From Sandaracinaceae bacterium (GTDB lineage Bacteria; Myxococcota_A; Polyangia; Polyangiales; Houyiibacteriaceae): 64,000 bases of DNA. The position numbers were made by a program, and so were the translations under genes. This document shows positions 43,938-52,883 of this stretch, one piece after another. Within the stretch, counting starts at the first letter, position 1; every line of letters begins with the position of its first letter. Under the pieces are notes generated by a model. It was not told where the DNA came from. It searched no databases and was given only the letters and a program-made list of their open reading frames with translations. The stretch lies in assembly GCA_020633075.1 (NCBI GenBank), contig JACKEI010000004.1:62001-126000 (forward strand). Reading direction: 5' to 3'.

Positions 43938-44870
43938 ATGAGGTCGACGCGTGTCCCACCGGGTTGGTTGCTTTCCGGGCTGACGGCGCTGCTGTGCGCG
44001 GCGGCTGCCGGGTGTGCGGAGGAGCGCATCCTGTTTCCCCCGGACCTGGGCCACGAGCCCTTCCCATCGAACCCGGACGCGCGGCTGCAGCGGCACTCGC
44101 TCTACGTGTATCCAGGTGCCTGCTACGACATCGAAATCGACAGCGTCGAGAGCCCGTGGGACCTGCGCGCGCGCGGCGACGAGATCGCGAGCGCCACCAC
44201 GGTGGTGAACTCGGGCATCTTTGCGGGTGCTTGGCTGCGGGTGTGCGGAGAGTCCGTGGGCACGACGCAAGTGGCGCTGCTCGACGCCTACCTGCCCCTC
44301 GACCAGGTCGAGGTCGAGGTCGCGGCCTGGGAGTCGCTGGTCTTCATGCCCGTGCAGAACGTGTTCCCTGACACCTACGCGCCCGTGCGCGGGGCCATCG
44401 GATTGCTCGCGGGTCGCGGCGCCTTCCTGTACGTGGTCCCCGCGTCGGCCGACGGGCGCGTCTTCGACGCTTTCTACCAGGACTACACGCACATCGCCGT
44501 GGATGCGGCGGTCGCCGTCACCAACGACACCGGCAACGCCTTTCAGCTCGAGTCCGCTGCCGCGGGTACGTACGCCGTCACGCTCGTGGGGGAACCAAGC
44601 GGAAGAACCGTGGACCTGGTCGTGGTGGACCCGAGCGCGATCGAGAGCCTCGAGATCACCTCCCTCGTACGCCGCACAGGCTCGGTTGCGTACTCGGTGG
44701 TGGGCCTCACCGCGACGGGGCTGCGCATCCTCGGCCTCGACGTGGAGCTGACCGTCGACGGGGTGGTGGTCCCACCGCGCGACGGACGCTGGCTCTTCCA
44801 GAGCAGCGCCGAGGGAGCCGCAGGCGCCGTGGTGCGCGCGACCTGGAACGGGCTCGAAGCGACTCTCTGA
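43938..44870 (+). CDS. lipoprotein of unknown function
   Basis: A 310-residue lipoprotein (LLCAAAAGC, Cys26). The mature protein is beta-rich, in repeated sandwich-like units (YVYPGACYDIEIDSV; VAVTNDTGNAFQLESAAAGTYAVTLVG; VELTVDGVVVPPRDGRWLF). The ASADGRVFDAFYQDY stretch faintly recalls the RAADGRVLDSPF motif of the paralogues at 24778 and 61607, so it may be a distant relative. The ATG at 43938 is preferred to GTG 43899, which would precede the signal by 13 residues. Confidence 0.75.
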   Translation: MRSTRVPPGWLLSGLTALLCAAAAGCAEERILFPPDLGHEPFPSNPDARLQRHSLYVYPGACYDIEIDSVESPWDLRARGDEIASATTVVNSGIFAGAWLRVCGESVGTTQVALLDAYLPLDQVEVEVAAWESLVFMPVQNVFPDTYAPVRGAIGLLAGRGAFLYVVPASADGRVFDAFYQDYTHIAVDAAVAVTNDTGNAFQLESAAAGTYAVTLVGEPSGRTVDLVVVDPSAIESLEITSLVRRTGSVAYSVVGLTATGLRILGLDVELTVDGVVVPPRDGRWLFQSSAEGAAGAVVRATWNGLEATL

Positions 44871-44912
44871 CCGCGCGAGAGCTGCGTCACGGGCCTCTTG
44901 CGCACGACGGGC

Positions 44913-44968
44913 TTGACGCGGCTCTTCCTTCGGCTACTTTGTTGAAAGTGAAAGTCAAAGTCATTATC
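44913..44968 (+). promoter_or_regulatory. promoter with overlapping Fur-box-like site
   Basis: TTGACG (44913-44918), 16 bp, TACTTT (44935-44940) is a reasonable sigma-70 promoter. Starting 9 bp later, GAAAGTCAAAGTCATTATC (44950-44968) matches the 19-bp E. coli Fur consensus at 14 positions, with an intact TCATTATC half. Placement over the expected transcription start fits iron-dependent repression of the PepSY gene. Confidence 0.55.
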
Positions 44969-46180
44969 GACAGGTTCCAAGGGCGGCTGCGGCAAGGGGT
45001 CGCGGCGCATCGCAAGGCCGCGTACCGCGCGCACCGGGTGCTGGGCGTTGGGCTGGCGCTGTGGCTGGCGTTGCTGGCGCTGACGGGCGCGCTGCTGGTG
45101 TTTCGCGCGGAGCTGGACTGGCTGAGCACCCCGGCGCTGCGCGTGGAGCCGGCTGCGGCCAGCGAGCCCGCCTGGCGCCCAGAGCGCGTGACGGCCGCCG
45201 TGGACGCGCACGCCCCGGGGGCGCGGCTGCTGCGCGTGGACCGGCCGGCTACGTCGCGCTCCGCAAGCCTGGTGCGCATCGCGGAGGGCGCGCACACGCG
45301 CGAGCTCTTCGTGCACCCGCGGACCGGTGTGGTCTTGGGAGGGCGCAGCCTCGATGACGGGCAGCACTCGCTCGCGGACCTGGTCCGTCAGCTGCACGTG
45401 CGTGTGTTGTTGGGAGCCTGGGGCCGCACGCTGGTGGGGCTGCTGGGCCTGCTGTGGGTCGCGGCGCTGGTGACCGGCTGGTGGGTGCACGGGCGCCGCC
45501 GGCCCTCGCGCACGTGGCGGGCACGGCTGCACGCGGGGCTGGCGCGGGTGACGCTGCCGTACGCGGTGATGATGGGCGTGTCGGGCGCGTGGCTGGGCCT
45601 CGAGACGCTGCCGTACTTGCTCTCGCGCGTGGATCTCCGCGCCGCGTTCGGGGCGCCGCACGAAGCGCCGCACGACGCGCCGCACGAAGCACCGCACGAA
45701 GCACCGGTGCCCGAGACACAGGCGCATGGGGACGTGCTCGCGCACGCGGAGGAGCACGCCAACCGCGCGCTGCCCGGCGCGCGCGTGCAGACGCTCTGGC
45801 CCCCGGAGCATCCGGACCAAGCTTGGCTCGCCGGGCTGGAGCACACCTCGGCGTGGCTGCCACCGGGCGCGGTCGAGCTCGACCTGCCCCGCGCAGCGCA
45901 GCCGGGACAGTCGGGACAGCCTGCTCGCCCGGCGCGTCTGTACGCACCCACCACCGCAGAGCACGTCACGGGGGCCCTCGAGGCGCTGCATGTCGGCTCC
46001 TTCGCGCAGCACGCCGGCCCCTTCGCGTGGCCTCTGCGCCTGCTGTGGGCGCTGCTGGGCGCCACCCCGGTGGTGGTCGCGCTGGCCGGCCTCTACGGCA
46101 CGCTCCGCCGCTACCGAGCACGCGCCAAGCAGCGCCCACCCCTCCCTCTCACCCCACGACCCCTGCGAGAACTCACATGA
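44948..46180 (+). CDS. PepSY-associated membrane protein, probable iron/siderophore reductase type
   Basis: About 410 residues with four membrane helices at about 30-50, 155-180, 195-220 and 350-375, and large periplasmic regions, the layout of PepSY_TM (PiuB/FegB-like) proteins linked to iron-siderophore uptake or reduction. AHRKAAYRAHRVLGVGLALW and the later QLHVRVLLGAWGRTLVGLLG are family-like. One periplasmic loop has a histidine repeat (APHEAPHDAPHE). Start is uncertain: GTG 44948, TTG 44939, or a later GTG (45038); the promoter argues against 44939. Stop overlaps the next start by 4 bp. Confidence 0.82.
   Translation: MKVKVIIDRFQGRLRQGVAAHRKAAYRAHRVLGVGLALWLALLALTGALLVFRAELDWLSTPALRVEPAAASEPAWRPERVTAAVDAHAPGARLLRVDRPATSRSASLVRIAEGAHTRELFVHPRTGVVLGGRSLDDGQHSLADLVRQLHVRVLLGAWGRTLVGLLGLLWVAALVTGWWVHGRRRPSRTWRARLHAGLARVTLPYAVMMGVSGAWLGLETLPYLLSRVDLRAAFGAPHEAPHDAPHEAPHEAPVPETQAHGDVLAHAEEHANRALPGARVQTLWPPEHPDQAWLAGLEHTSAWLPPGAVELDLPRAAQPGQSGQPARPARLYAPTTAEHVTGALEALHVGSFAQHAGPFAWPLRLLWALLGATPVVVALAGLYGTLRRYRARAKQRPPLPLTPRPLRELT
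45653..45700 (+). repeat. 12-bp tandem repeat encoding histidine-rich APHE units
   Basis: Four in-frame copies of GCGCCGCACGAA-like units encode APHE/APHD repeats in a predicted periplasmic loop of the PepSY protein. Regular His spacing suggests metal capture. Confidence 0.8.
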
Positions 46181-46449
46181 CACCCAGCTCCAAGTCCCCG
46201 TCGTCCACGTCCACTGCACACGAGTGCGTGAAGACCCGTCTGGCCGAGAGCGCCGTCGCCGCCGTCGACCTCTCCGACTGCGGCGTCATGTACCTGCACC
46301 TGGGCGCGCTCACGCTGCGCCTCGCACCCAGCGTGCTGTCGGAGCTGCTGGCCACGCTGGGCGAGGCCGTGGCCATGCACGCCTGCCAGCAAGCCGCGGG
46401 CGAAGAGCCGCTGGCCTGGATCACGCGCCTGCAGTACGGCGACTCGTAG
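46177..46449 (+). CDS. small protein coupled to the PepSY gene
   Basis: A 90-residue cytosolic protein starting in the PepSY stop (ATGA). After a Ser/Thr-rich start, VDLSDCGVMYLHLGALTLRL and MHACQQAAGEEPLAWI give an alpha/beta core with three Cys. Similar small proteins accompany TonB-linked iron operons, and a metal role is possible, but no family is recognised. It is probably under the same Fur-like control. Confidence 0.7.
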   Translation: MTPSSKSPSSTSTAHECVKTRLAESAVAAVDLSDCGVMYLHLGALTLRLAPSVLSELLATLGEAVAMHACQQAAGEEPLAWITRLQYGDS

Positions 46450-46498
46450 CGTGACGCCGTGGGGTCCACGCGGGGCGACGTCTGCTACGCTGTGGCGC

Positions 46499-47488
46499 AT
46501 GGTCGCCTGCTCATCCCGTCGCTCCGCGTGTGCGCTGTTCGGTGCCGCCTGGCTCACGCTCGCCTCACTCACCACGGGCTGCGGAAGCACAGCTGGCGCC
46601 TTGGACCAAGGCGCCGGCAGCGACCTCGGCGGCGCACAGGACGCAGGGCCCGACCAGAGCCTCTCGGGGGACGCGAGCGTCACAGGGGACCTGGGCCGCG
46701 TGGCCGACCTCGGTCGCGTCGACGCGAACGTGGCGGACCTGAGCACCGGCCCCACCGACATGGGGACGGTCCCGGCCGACATGGGCACCGTCCCCACCGA
46801 CATGGGCCGGCCCGATCAGGGTCCGCCGTGCGGTCCCGCCACCTGCTCGGGGTGCTGCGACTTTCTGGGCGTGTGCCGCGCTGGAGACACCTTCGCCGTG
46901 TGCGGCGGCGGCGGCGGCGCGTGCAGTCGCTGTACGTGGCCAGAGACCTGCGAAGCGGGCAGCTGCGAGCCACGGGCCTGCTCGGCCACGGCGCCCAGCC
47001 GCGGGGTGAACGGGAGCGACACCTGCGGACCGGCAGGTCGCGAGTACATCTGCGACTGCCCCGACAACGCCGCAGGCTGCAGCGGCACGGGCGTGTGCAC
47101 CTCGCAGTACCAGACCCGCTGGCGCTTCCGAGTCGCCACGGTGCAGTTCGACCCGACGGTGGTGTACGACCCGGGTCCGCCCGGCAACGGCGACTTCACC
47201 ATCGCGCCGGACCCCATCGTGGAGCTGCAGTTCGGCAACACGCCGGCTTACACCACCCCCCTCGTCGAGGGTGCCTACTACCACGAGTACATGCCCATCG
47301 TGGGAGCGCTGCGGGGACCGACGGGTCTACCCCTGCTGCGCGTGACGCTCTATGACGCGGACTACCCCGGTCTGTCGCAGCGGCTGCACTGCGATCTTGC
47401 CTTGGACGAGGCCGAGGACGTGCGCGCGCGGCGCCTCGTGTGCCAGCAGGGCACGACCTACGTCGAGCTCTTCGTAGAGCCCATGTAG
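46499..47488 (+). CDS. lipoprotein with Cys-rich stalk
   Basis: A 329-residue lipoprotein (LTTGC, Cys about 28). The linker is Asp/Gly-rich and contains a tandem TDMGTVP / ADMGTVP repeat. A Cys-rich region (about 105-205; CSGCCDFLGVCRAGD, CTWPETCEAGSCEP, YICDCPDNAAGCSG) follows, then a beta-rich C-terminal domain (about 215-329; RFRVATVQFDPTVVYDP, RVTLYDADYPGLSQ) that looks like a C2-type sandwich. Typical architecture of myxobacterial surface proteins; function unknown. Followed by a convergent gene. Confidence 0.82.
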   Translation: MVACSSRRSACALFGAAWLTLASLTTGCGSTAGALDQGAGSDLGGAQDAGPDQSLSGDASVTGDLGRVADLGRVDANVADLSTGPTDMGTVPADMGTVPTDMGRPDQGPPCGPATCSGCCDFLGVCRAGDTFAVCGGGGGACSRCTWPETCEAGSCEPRACSATAPSRGVNGSDTCGPAGREYICDCPDNAAGCSGTGVCTSQYQTRWRFRVATVQFDPTVVYDPGPPGNGDFTIAPDPIVELQFGNTPAYTTPLVEGAYYHEYMPIVGALRGPTGLPLLRVTLYDADYPGLSQRLHCDLALDEAEDVRARRLVCQQGTTYVELFVEPM

Positions 47489-47530
47489 CGCGGAGCGCCG
47501 CGGGGGACCCGAGCGCCGCTCGCTGCGGCG

Positions 47531-48361
47531 TCAGCGCCGATCACGGCGACGACCCTCGCGCGCGCCCCGCACGCGGACGCTGGCGCTGGGCGCGGACGCG
47601 CGGCCGTAGACGTCCACCAGGACGACCTGGACCTCGCTGCCCGCCGACACCCTGCCGCGGCCGGGGACGTTCGGGGAGCCGCAGCGGCCGCCGCTCGACC
47701 CCTCGCCTGACACCTCGGTGACGTCTACGTGGGTCTGCAAGAGCTGCGCGTCGCCTGCGCCGACCGGCGTCAGCACCAGCAGCGCGTTGGGGTAGGACAG
47801 CACGCGGTCGAAGCTCACCGTGGTGGTCCAGTGCTGAGTGCGCACGCGACCGCGACCGCCGCCGTCGTACACCTCCTCGCGCTCAGCGTGCGTGATGCCC
47901 GTCACGCGCGGCAGCGTGGGGGCCGGCGGCAGCGCGCCGCCGATGGTGATCGGCATGGGCCCCGCGCCTTGGGCCGAGAGGCCCTCGAGCAGGTAGCGCC
48001 CCGGCGCGGGAGGGCGCTGGAAGTCGAGGCGCACGAGGCCACCCGGCAGGCGGGTGGGCACGAGGGGGATGCGCTCGCTCCCGCCCACCAGGGTTGCGGC
48101 AGGCAGCACGAAGTCCCCGTTCACGTTGGTCTGGACGGGCACGCCGGCCGTGACGTAGCCGTACTCCAGCTGCACCAGCAGCGACCCGGCTGCGGGCAGC
48201 GGCGCGCTCAGTGGGGTCAGGATGCGGGCCGAAGGCTGCGGCATGGCGCACAGGGCGGAGGCGTCATGCACCGGAGCCAGGCCGACGCCGAGCATCACCA
48301 GGAGAGCGAACCGGACGACGACGGGGACGGAGAGCGGGGACAGCGCGCGAGCATTGAGCAT
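47531..48361 (-). CDS. secreted hypothetical protein
   Basis: A 276-residue protein with a signal peptide (VVVRFALLVMLGVGLAPVHDASA, cleaved before LCAMPQP). The body contains immunoglobulin-like strands (VRLDFQRPPAPGRYLLEGLS) and ends in a basic stretch (GAREGRRRDRR). No known domain. It lies 107 bp downstream of the DUF2079 gene on the same strand and may follow it in an operon. Confidence 0.7.
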   Translation of the reverse strand: MLNARALSPLSVPVVVRFALLVMLGVGLAPVHDASALCAMPQPSARILTPLSAPLPAAGSLLVQLEYGYVTAGVPVQTNVNGDFVLPAATLVGGSERIPLVPTRLPGGLVRLDFQRPPAPGRYLLEGLSAQGAGPMPITIGGALPPAPTLPRVTGITHAEREEVYDGGGRGRVRTQHWTTTVSFDRVLSYPNALLVLTPVGAGDAQLLQTHVDVTEVSGEGSSGGRCGSPNVPGRGRVSAGSEVQVVLVDVYGRASAPSASVRVRGAREGRRRDRR

Positions 48362-48468
48362 GGTGCCTCATCGTACCCCAGCCAACGCTGGATACTTGGC
48401 TGGGCAGCCACCAACGACCACCAGCCGCCACCAACGACCCACCAGAGAGCGCTCGGCGCCACGGATGG

Positions 48469-50421
48469 TCAGTGAGCGAGCAGCGACACCGGCAGGGTGA
48501 TGGGGTCCCCTGGCTCCGGCCGGGCGCCGCTCGAGCGGAGCGCGCCCACGTACACCTGCGTCCCAGGCGCAGCGCCCGCTGGGAGCAGGTCCGCGACGTC
48601 CGTGAAGACGTGGTCGCCGGCCCGCAGCAGGGCGGGCGACACGGCCCCACCGAAGAGCAGCTCCACGCGCCGCGGACGCTGGTGCGTACCCACGCGCAAC
48701 GCAAGATCCGTGGGGCAGGGACCGTGCACGACGAAGTGCAAGCGCACGGGGGCAGCCGCCACGGACCCCTCGGGCCGACCGGGTTCCGGCGACGCGGGCG
48801 CGCGGCTCGACGCGCTCAGAGGTGTGGCGCCGGGAGGACGGCTCGCGTGGGTGACGCTCAGGCACGCGGTGAGCTGCTGCGCGGGCGCCTCCGCTTCCGG
48901 CGCGGTCCGCTCACCCGCCGGGCCGATGTCTTCGCGAAACGCCGCGAGCGCGGCGCGCGGATCATACCCCCGCTCCAGCAGCACGTAGGGCGGGGCGTAG
49001 ACGCGCACGCCACGGTCTTCGCGCGCCATGAACGCACGCACGAAGGGCTCCTCGGCGGTGCGCAGCAGCGTGCCCTGCCCCGCGTAGCGCGCGCGGTGCG
49101 ACACATCCAACACCCAGTAGTCCACGTGCCTCTCCGGGGGCGGCGCTCGGTGCAGGGTGGCGCGCTCGGCCAGGTGCGGCAGCAGCGCGTCGGGCGCTTG
49201 CACGGTGGCGTCTCGGGGGATCGGCGCGAGCACCTCGCGGGCGGCCAGGGTGTCGTCCCCCGCTACGTAGTACGGCAGGTAGAAGCGCAGCGAGAGAGGC
49301 CCGCAGCCGCCCGCCACGTAGCCCGCCAGCACGGCCGTGAGCACCAGCGCGGCGAGCGGCCGCTCCGAGCGCGCCGACAGCTTCTGGCGCAGCCAGGCGA
49401 GCCCATGCACGGCCGACCACACCAGCACCGGCAGCGCCGGCGTGAGGTAGTGCGTGCGCAGCTCGCTGGTGGTGGGGAACTGGCTCAGCAGCAGCATGGC
49501 GAACACGGGCAGCGCCGGCAGCAAGCGCCGTGGGGCCAGCAGCGAGAGCCCCAGCAGCGGCGCCAGCACGCGCGGCAGCAGGCTGAGTTTTTCCGGCTGG
49601 GTGATGTGCGCGGCCACGGCCAGCGGCTGCGTGAACACGGACAAGATGGCGCTGACGAAGCCGCCCCCCAGGTGCCCGAAGTGGAGGTCCAGCGAGCCGC
49701 CGCGCGGCGTGTAGGCCGGGATGATGAACCCTATCCAGAGGCCCAACCAGAGCAGCGAGCCAAGGGCCACGCCGGCCGCCACCCTGCGCGCGCGCCGCGC
49801 CGGCTGCGCTCCCACCAGCCCGCTGTCGGCGGGCGCGTCCGTGGGCGTCCACACGAGCCAGGCCACCACCCCCGTGAGCGCCGTGATGGCGGCCAGGTCC
49901 TCACGGCACAGCAGCACCGCCACGGTGGCCCACAGCAGGCCGCGCGCGTCGCGCCGGTCGAGCGCGTCCAGCGTCCAGACCAGCGGCCCGAGCGCCAGCG
50001 TGCCCGGGTGGAACTCGTAGCTCAGCACGTGGCTCAGGTTGGGATGCAGCGCGAAGGCCAGCCCGGCGAGGGCGCCCCAGGGCCCCAGCGTGCGCGCGCC
50101 CATCTGCGCGAGGCGCTGCGCCGCCAGCCCCGCGCTGAGCGTCTGCGCCAGCAGCAGCACCGGCACCGTGCCCACCAGCATCCCCAGCCAGCCGAGCGGC
50201 ACCAGCACGGGCGACGCGTGCAGGCCCAGCACGTGCGCGCCCATGATGGGGTCGTAGAAGTCCCCGCGGGCAAGGCCGTACGCCATGCGCGCGTAGAAGG
50301 CGAGGTCGAAGGTCTGGTTGTGGACGCTGCGGTAGCGCAGGTACCCCATGGCCCCGAAGACCAGCACCGGCGGCCACGCTGCCCAGAGCAGACGACGTGT
50401 GCGCGGCTCTTCGCTCGTCAC
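48469..50421 (-). CDS. DUF2079-family polytopic membrane protein
   Basis: A 650-residue integral membrane protein with about 10-11 helices in the first 420 residues. The N-terminal RYRSVHNQTFDLAFYARMAYGLARGDFYDPIMG (two stretches) is the DUF2079 signature, including the NQTFDLAFY aspartate expected in GT-C-fold glycosyltransferases. A large Ala/Pro-rich C-terminal domain (about 430-650) faces the periplasm. Probably a lipid-linked sugar transferase; donor and acceptor unknown. Starts at GTG 50421, 17 bp after dnaN, so may be transcribed from it. Confidence 0.88.
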   Translation of the reverse strand: MTSEEPRTRRLLWAAWPPVLVFGAMGYLRYRSVHNQTFDLAFYARMAYGLARGDFYDPIMGAHVLGLHASPVLVPLGWLGMLVGTVPVLLLAQTLSAGLAAQRLAQMGARTLGPWGALAGLAFALHPNLSHVLSYEFHPGTLALGPLVWTLDALDRRDARGLLWATVAVLLCREDLAAITALTGVVAWLVWTPTDAPADSGLVGAQPARRARRVAAGVALGSLLWLGLWIGFIIPAYTPRGGSLDLHFGHLGGGFVSAILSVFTQPLAVAAHITQPEKLSLLPRVLAPLLGLSLLAPRRLLPALPVFAMLLLSQFPTTSELRTHYLTPALPVLVWSAVHGLAWLRQKLSARSERPLAALVLTAVLAGYVAGGCGPLSLRFYLPYYVAGDDTLAAREVLAPIPRDATVQAPDALLPHLAERATLHRAPPPERHVDYWVLDVSHRARYAGQGTLLRTAEEPFVRAFMAREDRGVRVYAPPYVLLERGYDPRAALAAFREDIGPAGERTAPEAEAPAQQLTACLSVTHASRPPGATPLSASSRAPASPEPGRPEGSVAAAPVRLHFVVHGPCPTDLALRVGTHQRPRRVELLFGGAVSPALLRAGDHVFTDVADLLPAGAAPGTQVYVGALRSSGARPEPGDPITLPVSLLAH

Positions 50422-50438
50422 TGGGACCGCGCGCGCGA

Positions 50439-51566
50439 CTAGATGCGCATGGGCATGACCACGCCCACGAAGTCGGCGCCGTCACCCACGGGCTTGATCA
50501 CGCCCGGGTCCACCTCGCCGTTGAGCTCCAGCGCCACCTCGTCGTGCGAGAGCGCGTTGAGCGCCTCCAGCAGGTACTTGGCGTTGAAGCCGATGGAGAG
50601 CGGGTCGCCCGCGTAGTCCACCTCGAGCTCCTCCACGCCCTCACCCACGTCGGGGTTCTGGCTCTGGACGCGCAGCAGGCCGGGCGAGAGGTGCAGCTGG
50701 ACGCCGCCGCTCTTGTCGTTGGCCACCAGGTTGATGCGCCGCAGGGACTCCACCAGGCGCGCCCGCGAGGCGACCACCCGCTTGCTCTGCTGCTTGGGGA
50801 TGACCTTGTTGTACGGAGGGAACTGCTCGTCCGCGAGCTTGACGCTCAGGCTGAGCCCCTCGCGCACGAAGAACGCGTGGCCCTTGGTCTTGGCGACGGC
50901 GACCGTGGCGACGGCCTCGCCCCCCTTCAGGTCCGCGCGGGCCTCCTCGATCATGCGCTTGAGCTCGGCGATGCCCTTGTGCGGCACCAGCATGGTGAAC
51001 TCCAGCGTGACGCCCGTGCTGTGCTCGGCCTTGGACAGGCGGTGCCCGTCCGTGGTCACCAGGCGCAGCTTGCCGCCGTCGATCTCCAGCAGGGTGCCCG
51101 ACAGGTGCGGGCGCGTGTCGTCGTGCGACATGCTGTACTGCGTGAGGCCGATGAGCTCACCCAGGCGCGTGGCGTCCAGCTCCGCGAAGGTGGCGTTCTC
51201 GGGCACGGGCAGCGGCGGGAAGTCGTCGTCCGCCATGCCGGGGATCTTGTAGCGCACCTTGCCGCAGCGGATCTCGCACGCGTGGTTGGGCCCCACGCTG
51301 AAGCTGACCTCTCCCTCCGGCAGGTTCTTCACGATGTCGAACAGCGTGCGCGCCGAGATGGCCACGCTGCCCGCGCGCTTGACGTCCGCGACGGAGAGCG
51401 ACGTGACCCCGAGGTAGAGGTCCGTGGCAGACAGCCGAACGCGATCCGTGCCCTCGGTCGCGAGCAGGATGTTGGACAGGATGGGCATCGAGCTCTTCCG
51501 ATCGGCGACCGCGTGCGTGCGGGCCAGACATCGGAGGAAGTCGCGTTTGCTGATGCTGAACTCCAT
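50439..51566 (-). CDS. dnaN: DNA polymerase III beta subunit (sliding clamp)
   Basis: A 375-residue clamp made of three similar domains (about 1-125, 126-250, 251-375). MEFSISKRDFLRCLARTHAVADRKSSMPILSNILL and the final VGVVMPMRI are typical; the interdomain SMSHDDTRPHLSGTLLEI and VPHKGIAELKRM are family hallmarks. Rings of two copies tether DNA polymerase and repair proteins to DNA. No dnaA is next to it. The non-coding segment behind its start carries DnaA-box-like sites. Core gene that marks the replication-origin neighbourhood. Confidence 0.97.
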   Translation of the reverse strand: MEFSISKRDFLRCLARTHAVADRKSSMPILSNILLATEGTDRVRLSATDLYLGVTSLSVADVKRAGSVAISARTLFDIVKNLPEGEVSFSVGPNHACEIRCGKVRYKIPGMADDDFPPLPVPENATFAELDATRLGELIGLTQYSMSHDDTRPHLSGTLLEIDGGKLRLVTTDGHRLSKAEHSTGVTLEFTMLVPHKGIAELKRMIEEARADLKGGEAVATVAVAKTKGHAFFVREGLSLSVKLADEQFPPYNKVIPKQQSKRVVASRARLVESLRRINLVANDKSGGVQLHLSPGLLRVQSQNPDVGEGVEELEVDYAGDPLSIGFNAKYLLEALNALSHDEVALELNGEVDPGVIKPVGDGADFVGVVMPMRI

Positions 51567-51897
51567 GGGAGACGCTCTCTACTACGAAACGGGCCAGAGG
51601 CGAAAGGCTTGACGATGCGTTGGGAGCTGAGGGGGGGCGGGGCCTGCTAGGAGATCATGAAAGGTAATTTAAAGATCTCGTCGTCTTAACAGAACCTGTG
51701 GATAGTGCGATCAGCGGCGCAACGTCATGAAATGAAACGACAAAGACGCACACGCAGGCTGTGTGTGAAAAAGTGGATGCGCTGTGGGGAACGCCGTCCA
51801 CCGGATACCCACAGGGCTTGTCCCCCGTGATTCACAGGGCTTGTCCACAGGCTCAGGGGCGGCATTTTTTTTCGTCTGGCCTGCTATACCTCCCGCC
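51567..51897. other. candidate replication origin (oriC) next to dnaN
   Basis: A 331-bp non-coding gap between the divergent dnaN and SDR starts. Nine-mers close to the DnaA box TTATCCACA: 51697-51705 (minus, 8/9), 51783-51791 (minus, 7/9), 51805-51813 (plus, 7/9), 51828-51836 (plus, 7/9) and 51841-51849 (plus, 8/9). CACAGGGCTTGTCC occurs twice, 23 bp apart (51810 and 51833), overlapping boxes. AT-richer tracts lie at 51660-51690 and 51866-51875. Position beside dnaN supports oriC. The plus-strand promoter for the SDR must also lie here. Confidence 0.65.
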
Positions 51898-52686
51898 ATG
51901 GCGCAGCTCTTTCAGGACAAGGTCGTGTGGATCACGGGTGGCGGTACGGGCATTGGCAAGGCCCTGGCCGTCGAGTTCGCGCGGGAGGGAGCCAAGCTAG
52001 CGCTGTCCGGGCGGCGGCGCGACCGGCTGGACGAGGCGGCCGGCGAGCTGCGCACCACCGGGGCCCAGGTGTTGGTGGTGCCCTGCGACGTGACGGATGA
52101 GGACAGCGTCGAGGAGGCCGTGGCGGCCGTCATCGCGGAGTACGGGCAGCTGGACGTGTGCGTGGCCAACGCGGGCTTCTCCGTGGCCGGGCGCATCAAG
52201 AAGCTGCGCGCCGAGGACTGGCGGCGGCAGTTCGACGTGAACGTGATCGGCCTGGCCTCCACGTGTCGGGCGGTCATCCCCCACCTCGAGAAGACCAAGG
52301 GGCGCATCGCGCTCATCGGCAGCGTCTCGGCGCTCTTTCCGGCGCCGGGTCTGGCCCCCTACTCGGCCAGCAAGGCGGCCGTGCGCGTCATCGGGGCGTC
52401 GCTCAGCGCGGAGCTGCACGGCAGCGGCGTGAGCTGCACCACCATCCACCCGGGCTTCGTGGAGAGCGAGATCGCGCAGGTGGACAACCAGGGCCGCTTC
52501 GACGCCGAGCGCGAAGACAGGCGCCCCGCCAAGCTCATGTGGCCGGCCGACAAGGCGGCGCGCGTGATGGTGCGGGGCATCTACAAGCGCAAGCGCGAGT
52601 TCGTGTTCACGGGGCACGGCAAGGTGGGTGCGTTCTTCGGCCAGCACTTCCCGGGCCTGAGCTACGTGGCCACCCGCGGGCGCTGA
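51898..52686 (+). CDS. short-chain dehydrogenase/reductase
   Basis: A 262-residue NAD(P)-dependent SDR. The cofactor motif is TGGGTGIG (about 14-21), the stabilising ANAG appears as VANAGFS, and the active site has Ser in GSVSALF and the Tyr-Lys pair in YSASK. GFVESEIAQVDNQGRFDAER and the late KRKREFVFTGHGKVGAF are like the DHRS7B-type/ketoreductase group. Substrate unknown. ATG 51898 starts just after the candidate oriC; an in-frame start at 51784 would sit inside it and is rejected. Confidence 0.93.
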   Translation: MAQLFQDKVVWITGGGTGIGKALAVEFAREGAKLALSGRRRDRLDEAAGELRTTGAQVLVVPCDVTDEDSVEEAVAAVIAEYGQLDVCVANAGFSVAGRIKKLRAEDWRRQFDVNVIGLASTCRAVIPHLEKTKGRIALIGSVSALFPAPGLAPYSASKAAVRVIGASLSAELHGSGVSCTTIHPGFVESEIAQVDNQGRFDAEREDRRPAKLMWPADKAARVMVRGIYKRKREFVFTGHGKVGAFFGQHFPGLSYVATRGR

Positions 52687-52883
52687 CGCAGGAATTGTCC
52701 CAAGTCCTTGGAATGTGAGCGCTTCTGGACGCGAAGTGGACGCGTTCTGAGCCGCATATGCGGGTGGGTGCGGACGTACCCCGTGACAGCTTCGGACGTG
52801 TGGTCGCGCTTGGCGTGGTCGCGCACGGAGCTGCTCGCCCGCGGGGCGATGCGTCACACCGCACTCACAAGGACGAAGACGAC

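Noticed and set aside
48472..50442. 656-codon plus-strand open frame
   Set aside because: Exact antisense of the DUF2079 gene; Gln/Arg/His-rich with no recognisable fold.
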